This document shows positions 58,850 through 64,000 of a stretch of DNA of 64,000 nucleotides, piece by piece (positions within the stretch are counted from its first letter, which is position 1; each line of letters opens with the position of its first letter). The notes beneath the pieces are model-generated. The model did not search any database and was not told the origin of the DNA. It saw only the letters and a program-made list of their open reading frames with translations. The position numbers were made by a program, and so were the translations under genes. Source of the stretch: Vandiemenella viatica (taxonomy: Eukaryota; Arthropoda; Insecta; Orthoptera; Morabidae); NCBI GenBank assembly GCA_031002005.1, contig CM061921.1, positions 123,472,597 through 123,536,596 of the forward strand, read 5' to 3'.

Positions 58850-59630
58850 TTATCGCATGGCGTAATGTAATGAAAATTATCGATGCAGGATCTCAAGTTG
58901 ATGCAGTTTTCTTGGGTTTTCAGAAACCTTTTGACTCTGTACCACACAAACGACTTTTAGGGAAGATTCAAGCATACGGTATATCGGATCAGATTTGCGA
59001 ATGGATACGCGATTTTCTAACTGGTGGGTCACAGTATGTCATTGTTGACGGGGAACCCTCTTCTAAGCAAGATGTTACTTCAGGCGTTCCTCAAGGAAGT
59101 GTAATAGGACCACTTCTTTTCCTAAATTTCAAACACGATCTCGGTGGCAACGTTAATTGCAGGATGCGATTCTTTGCTGATGATGCACTTATCTACAGGG
59201 AACTGAGGTGCTATGACAATTGTTTGGAAATTCAGCGCGATCTGATTTCTGAATGGTGCCATGAATGGCAGCTTACACTTAACTGCAAAAAGTGCAAGGC
59301 AATGAAAATAAGTAATAAAAAGACCCTGTTTTCTCACGAGTACAAAGTTAACAATTCAGTTGTTGACACGGTGGATTCCCTGAAGTATCTAGGCGCAACA
59401 GTACAAAGAAAATGAAATGGGACTTGCACATAACTTCCGTCTTAGGCAAAACTAGTTCTAAACTACGATTCATAGGTCGTGTTTTGAGAAGTTGTAATAC
59501 TCATACAAAAGGAAATAGGGTAAAAAACACTAGTGCGTCCGCATTTGGATTATTGTTGTGGAATTTGGGATCAGTATCGCAAGGCACGTTAGAGAAAGTA
59601 CAGAAGAGAGTCGCTCGATTCGTGAATTTT
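58850..59630 (+). pseudogene. LINE RT fragment (CR1/Daphne-like), one frameshift
   Basis: The plus-strand frame 58870-59415 carries RT from the palm onward: AVFLGFQKPFDSVPHKRLL, SGVPQGSVIGPLLFLNF, then the catalytic RFFADDALIY at residues 100-109 with both aspartates intact, and LTLNCKKCKAMKIS and SLKYLGATVQ. A 1-nt shift at about 59411 passes to the frame from 59412 (KWDLHITSVLGKTSSKLRFI), which ends with LEKVQKRVARFVN near 59627, where it meets the opposite-strand CR1-type tail. It is 5'-truncated near 58850 and lacks its C-terminus. It is related to, but clearly a different subfamily from, the minus-strand copy at 36.2-37.4 kb. Confidence 0.88.
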
Positions 59631-59639
59631 TTAATACAA

Positions 59640-61160
59640 TTAATTATTTTGTTAAAATTCTTGAATGGCGTAGAAGGAGTTGCTAATAATATAATCTCTC
59701 AGTTTTTCTTTAAGTATACATTTATTATCCGCATACTGATTTATACTCTTCGGAAGTTTATTAAAGAGATGAATACCAGAATAATTAACTCCACTTTGCA
59801 CTAATAACAGAGATGTTTGTGTTTTGTGCAAGTTATTCTGTTTCTTGTATTGAAATTGTGAATTAGAAGTAAGCAGGTTAAAATGATTTATGAAAAAGCA
59901 CATGAGAGAATATATATTTATATATACTGAGAAGTCGTTGTAAGAATATTGAGTTTTTAAAAAAGATGTCTCCAAGAAGTTCTTGGTTTTGCCCTACACA
60001 ACACCCTAATAGCTCTTTTCTGTGCGATGAAAACTTTTTTACTTTGTGAAGAGTTTCCCCAAAAAATTATACCATATGACATCACTGATGAAAATATTAG
60101 TACACCTGTGTCGTTAATTATAGATCTCCTGTTAAAGAAAGTTTTCGTATTGCAAAGGTAGCACTACCTAGCTTCTTCAGTAGTTTAATACCAAGGAAAT
60201 TTATACTCTTTGTTTCTAATATTGTAATTTTTATAGGTTACTTGTAAATCTGGCTGTGCATAATTTTTTATTTTAAACCTAACATAATGTGTTTTTTCAA
60301 AATTTAGTTTTAATGAATTTACCTTAAACCAATTTGCTACTTCACTAAGTACATTAAATTCTAGATTGCTGTAGGGTGTTTTTCTCAAAGTCACGTCAGT
60401 GTCATCTTAACTTTGTCAGATCCGATTCCAGGAAGGTCATTGATGTAAAACAAAAAGAGGAGGGGTCCTAGAACAGAACCTTGTAGAATTCCATATTTTA
60501 TTTTTTCCCAGTCTGATTAAGCATCTTTACTTATTTTAGAATAAAAAATGGAAACTTTTGCGTTCAACTGTCCATATATAATTTAAACCATTAAATTGCT
60601 ATTACTATGAGCCCTCTCTTACCATATTCTAGTTTAGTAACACAGCATTCAAAGTGTTGTTCTGTACAGTACTTACTTACACCTACACTGTTGCAGTGAA
60701 TATTATTTTTAACAAAAATTACAACTCCCCCTTTCTCCATTTTACATCTGAAGAAATTGAATGCGGAGAAGACCAAACTATGAACCATATGCTTGAGTGC
60801 CCTATGTGCCCATCATCCTGCAACAACGAAGACCTGTTTCAAGCAACACACAATGCGATTGAGGTTGCGAAGTACTGGGCCAAGTGTGTTTAAAGTTGTT
60901 GATTTACAAAATGTATTTAACTGTGTATTGTGATGTTTTTGACACGAGAATAATAATAATCTGAAGAAATGAGAACTTAGTTTATAATTTGGGATGGACA
61001 GCTGAGATGTTCCTGTGTAAGACAAATGATGTTCAGATCAAAATATCTATATTGAAATCTCTGGAATTTTTAATCTCTTCTAAGCATAAGGTAATGTCAT
61101 CAGTTTTACTAAATATTCCCCTTATATTTTGATGGAGAATAGTGGTCTCAACACTTTGAT
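59640..61160 (-). pseudogene. CR1-group LINE ORF2 with internal deletions
   Basis: Read on the minus strand, the endonuclease starts with LHQNIRGIFSKTDDITLCLE near 61130 and continues past a nested insertion (60758-60959) to CKMEKGGVVIFVKNNIHC near 60740. At about 60600 it joins RT sequence directly (WFKLYMDS), so several hundred codons are missing. GILQGSVLGPLLFLFYINDL lies near 60480. The catalytic FADD block is also deleted; sequence resumes at VANWFKVNSLKLNFEKTHYV near 60320. The C-terminus shows FSSVMSYGIIFWGNSSQSKK near 60090, then NYSGIHLFNKLPKSI and SNSFYAIQEF near 59660. It lies directly downstream of the ORF1 at 61292-62275, so both belong to one element. Confidence 0.85.
60747..60970 (+). 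mobile_element. 5'-truncated LINE tail with 11-bp target duplication
   Basis: The insert is 60758-60959. It encodes ECGEDQTMNHMLECPMCPSS and HNAIEVAKYWAKCV then a stop, the Cys/His cluster and tail that end many insect LINE ORF2 proteins. A 3' untranslated region and an AATAATAATAAT-type tail follow. TCTGAAGAAAT flanks it exactly at 60747-60757 and 60960-60970. It interrupts the minus-strand endonuclease of the CR1-group ORF2, and the endonuclease frame resumes correctly on the other side. Confidence 0.9.
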
Positions 61161-61291
61161 TCTACGATTTTAAATTGTTTACTTTATTAGTACATACTGG
61201 TTTGTTAGATGGAATTTCTAATTTCAATAAATTTTGATCAGGAGAGACGTTAATTTCTTTTAGACATCTTAATACATTTATTTTATTTACC

Positions 61292-62275
61292 CTAAAAAAG
61301 GCCGCGACTTAACACAGGAATACCTCTTTCACACACCTGACATCCCCTAATCCCATCGGCAATAAGAAGAGAAAGCTTCCTTTTAACTCTGAAATTCAGA
61401 TGGAGTCCATGGCGAGAATAACTGTCCCTACCAATGCAAGCCACATCTATCAAACCAATGTGTGAATTTGCTGGCTGGCAGAGAACCCTTTCCAACGATG
61501 CATTTGTATGCCTAATGTTATGCCACAACCAGCGTTTATCATAACGCTCAAGTAAACCCACAAATCCCACATTCGTCTGACGTGTGTTCCTGAAAATGTC
61601 TTCATCGATTGAATAATTGAGGTCCTTACCAAGACTATTTCCTGGTTCCCTTACAATTACAATATAATCCTCCTTTGAGAAATCTTTCCCTTAGTCTTCC
61701 AGATATGCTACAACACTTCCAAGATCTGCATTTGGTTTGAAAATGCTGCAGACTTCATAATCTGGCCCCAAGTCAGACTGAACCATCTCACTCATTCCGT
61801 TACCAAGACTGCTTCCAAGTAACAATACCTTCCTACATTTAGATACCCCCTGAAAAGTTCTCCCTTTTACTTTACCAGATCCCAGATTGTTCAGTCCAAC
61901 TTGACGGACCTCAAAGTCACCATCTAGATCCTCCAATGGCTGAAACACGTTGGATGTCTCTTGCTGGAAACCATCAGACAGACAGCGTATCCAACCTCTC
62001 CTGCCAGAGCTGACTTCCCTCCACTTACTGTTCTGCCTAAGCCTAAGAACAGAGTTTTCTGCCTTTAGTACCTTTAAATCCCTCTCTGCAGATGTCAGAT
62101 CTGACTGGAGCTTCAGAATCCGCTGCACCTGATCCTTAATTCTGCAGGAGTGACAGTTCCAGGCAATACTGACACAAGAGTCACTGTTAGTAACATCGCT
62201 GCACTCCAGTGAAACCAGCGCCCCCAGTCCCGGCACGTCACTCCTTCTCTTACTGGTTTTCGGCAAATTCAGCAC
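61292..62275 (-). pseudogene. CR1-group LINE ORF1 with esterase domain, one nonsense codon
   Basis: One minus-strand frame spans 984 nt, broken only by a TAA at 61691. The start (MLNLPKTSKRRSDVPG) is followed by AWNCHSCRIKDQVQ, apparently the last zinc-ligand pair of a PHD finger whose first half is missing, then a coiled coil (LTSAERDLKVLKAENSVLRL). The esterase domain has VLLLGSSLGNG (nucleophile block; the usual GDS is GSS), SIFKPNADLGSVV, EPGNSLGKDL (Asn block), TNVGFVGLLERYDKRW, NSHIGLIDVACIGRD and SRHGLHLNF (catalytic His). Esterase ORF1 proteins bind element RNA and form particles in related LINEs. The open frame here suggests a comparatively young copy. The same domain order is seen in the older ORF1 at 6.7-7.7 kb. 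Confidence 0.88.
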
Positions 62276-62279
62276 TTAG

Positions 62280-63170
62280 TATCCATTATAATTCTTTCAG
62301 AAAAACTTAATAACTTTGAACAGTAAAACCTTTAAAACGTTTACTTTTTAAACTACTTTAAAAAACTTAAGAACTTAGGAGAAAAAAAACTTTAAAACGT
62401 TTACTTTTAATTAACTACTTGTGTTTCAGTTGCCAGAGAAAAGTAGGATTCTAAGAAAAATGCTAAACAAATACTATGTATATCACTCGAAACTTTTCCG
62501 AAATGAGAATTAAAACACTTATCAACTATTATCAACTACAAGACTTACTACAAAAACAAACAAATGATATATGATACCAAAAGAACTTTTTAAACAATTA
62601 GAATGAAATTTGACACCCTAGAACTCTGATTCTGACCTAACTTCAAATGTAAACAAATAAAAGTTGTTTACACTGTACTGATTTTCTATTAAAAAAAACT
62701 GTTCACTGTCACTTAATAACTTCACAATTTACTGAAAAACAAAACTAATGCAGTCAAAACAAACTTACTATGAAATTATGTTATGCTATAACATGAATAT
62801 TGATACTGGACGTTACACACGGATGGAAACAAAAGCCACGGAACACTGTATCTACTATTAACGGATTTAACAAGGCCTATGGAAAAGATCACTGATAATA
62901 CGAATACCAAAAACTTATGTAAACGATATTAACTTTCTATAACAATAATCTGAACTTAATCCTAGCGTTAAAAAAAGGAAACAAACCCAGAAAATAAACA
63001 CCAAATAGATCACAACACTAAATCACAAATAACTTTTTTTTTGCTCTAATAAAACCACTCACTAACACTTAAAGTAGTAGAATGTATTAGTATTTCGAGT
63101 TTGAAATTATAGTATAACAAAAACTAACAATTATCTATATTTATTTGTAATTTAAATACACACGTCCGCT
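62280..63170. other. AT-rich DNA, possible LINE 5' region
   Basis: This lies upstream of the ORF1 start on the minus strand and may include the 5' untranslated region of the CR1-group element. It contains a 60-bp-spaced direct repeat (CTTTAAAACGTTTACTTTT at 62330-62348 and 62390-62408), which would fit tandem promoter units. No coding domain is present. Confidence 0.4.
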
Positions 63171-63177
63171 CGGTATG

Positions 63178-63272
63178 TGCTTCCACGATATTCAAGGCCG
63201 AATTCCTTCCCGTTCCTTGTCCCCAGTCCCATCCCGCCTCTAATAACCTTAACCGTCGACGAGGCGTAATAT
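63178..63272 (+). mobile_element. SINE family A, 3' half only
   Basis: GGCCGAATTCCTTCCCGTTC, CTTGTCCCCAGTCCCATCCC, GCCTCTAATAACCTTAACCG and TCGACGAGGCGTAA match the 3' half of family A. The head and centre are missing, and the A tail has been replaced by ordinary sequence. Confidence 0.8.
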
Positions 63273-63274
63273 AT

Positions 63275-63920
63275 TTTCCTCTTCTTCCTTACCTGTGCAT
63301 TAAACATTTAACGTTTTCCAGTATTCCCTCCAGTCTGCTCAATTCTTGGTAGGGTCACAGTATAATTAAACGATAATGTTACAATAACTTGACCTGAAAA
63401 CAGAATTCACTTCTTTTAATTTCCTTTATGTCAAATTGTTTTCATGTCCCAACAAAGTTTTATTATATTCTGACCTAACAAAGAATGATCGAATCGTTGG
63501 AATCTGATGATTCTTTTTTCTATATTATTGATAGAGGAAAATGTAAGGATTCAAGTCAAGGTTGACGTATGAATTGATCAGGAATCATTTCTTCACTTAA
63601 TCATCCTCTAGAGATATTAATTCAGTCATTCTCCTGTATTAATGAAAGAAAATAAAAAAATCTGATTCCTTTAATGATAACGATTTGTCACCTTTGATAA
63701 AATTTCATTTGATGTGACAGAAACTACATTTTGATACATGGGTTTCTATTTAACATCAGTTTATTTTCAGTTTTTTTCCTCTGCTGAAATCACAAGATAT
63801 GACTTGAACTTTTTTAGGGGAAAAAGTACGTTTGATAGCAATGTGATCATTAGAAGTTAAAATTTGGAAGAAAATTTTCACAACAAGTGAACACAAGCAA
63901 TTATTGTTATCACCGAGAAC
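63275..63920. other. unassigned AT-rich DNA
   Basis: No recognisable feature. Confidence 0.35.
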
Positions 63921-63925
63921 ATGTA

Positions 63926-64000
63926 GCGGTCTGCTGAATCAGTGGTTACACCATCTGACTAGAGATCCAAAGGTCCTCTATTCGAATCTAGGTCTCAGGT
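63926..64000 (+). mobile_element. SINE family C head, cut by the window end
   Basis: GCGGTCTGCTGAATCAGTGG, then TTACACCATCTGACTAGAG and a B box CTATTCGAATCTAGG give a tRNA-like head that matches the family C head at 33.6 kb. The body lies beyond the window. Confidence 0.6.

Overview
The window is AT-rich, intron-scale eukaryotic DNA with no long intact host open reading frame. It looks like an intergenic or intronic stretch of a large invertebrate genome, most likely an insect. The reasons are CR1-group non-LTR retrotransposons whose ORF1 carries a PHD finger and an SGNH esterase, RT families of insect type, a FLYWCH/MULE transposase, a MADF-domain gene of the kind that travels with Harbinger transposons, a TA-flanked element with long inverted repeats, and tRNA-derived SINEs. 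The species cannot be named from sequence alone. I see no bacterial features: no operons, ribosome binding sites, rRNA or CRISPR.

Layout. 1.0-3.5 kb (-) is an old CR1-type ORF2 with endonuclease, linker, RT and C-terminus in order. 6.7-7.7 kb (-) is a broken CR1-type ORF1 with PHD finger, pentapeptide repeat and esterase. 8.6-9.0 kb holds SINE pieces. 12.7-13.9 kb is a strongly diverged tandem repeat. 14.6-16.2 kb is a SINE followed by a (-) LINE RT. 17.8-18.95 kb holds two SINEs, one with an 11-bp target duplication. 20.0-20.5 kb is a GC-rich island. 21.8-23.95 kb (-) is a LINE with endonuclease and RT. 24.9-34.8 kb is mostly unassigned AT-rich DNA with scattered SINEs of three families. 36.0-37.4 kb (-) is a LINE RT with six or more nonsense codons and no frameshift, next to a SINE. 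39.48-39.97 kb is a compact element with long inverted repeats and TA flanks. 40.86-41.75 kb is a MADF pseudogene. 42.0-45.5 kb holds LINEs, SINEs and an inverted repeat pair. 46.7-48.5 kb is a (-) LINE interrupted by a (+) CR1-type fragment.

The two best regions are at the right. At 50.9-53.4 kb lies a complete Mutator-like (MULE) element of 2,482 bp with inverted ends and a perfect 9-bp target duplication. It carries a FLYWCH-MULE transposase broken by a few lesions and sits inside what looks like a Harbinger-type terminal repeat. At 59.6-62.3 kb (-) lies a CR1-group element with an almost open ORF1. Its endonuclease is split by a 200-bp LINE tail with an 11-bp target duplication.

The genes do not form a pathway; the window records successive transposon insertions and decay. 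Nothing here amounts to a new cellular system. The most informative parts are the nested insertions, the dispersed repeat families, and a few coding-like or promoter-like segments that no transposon explains.
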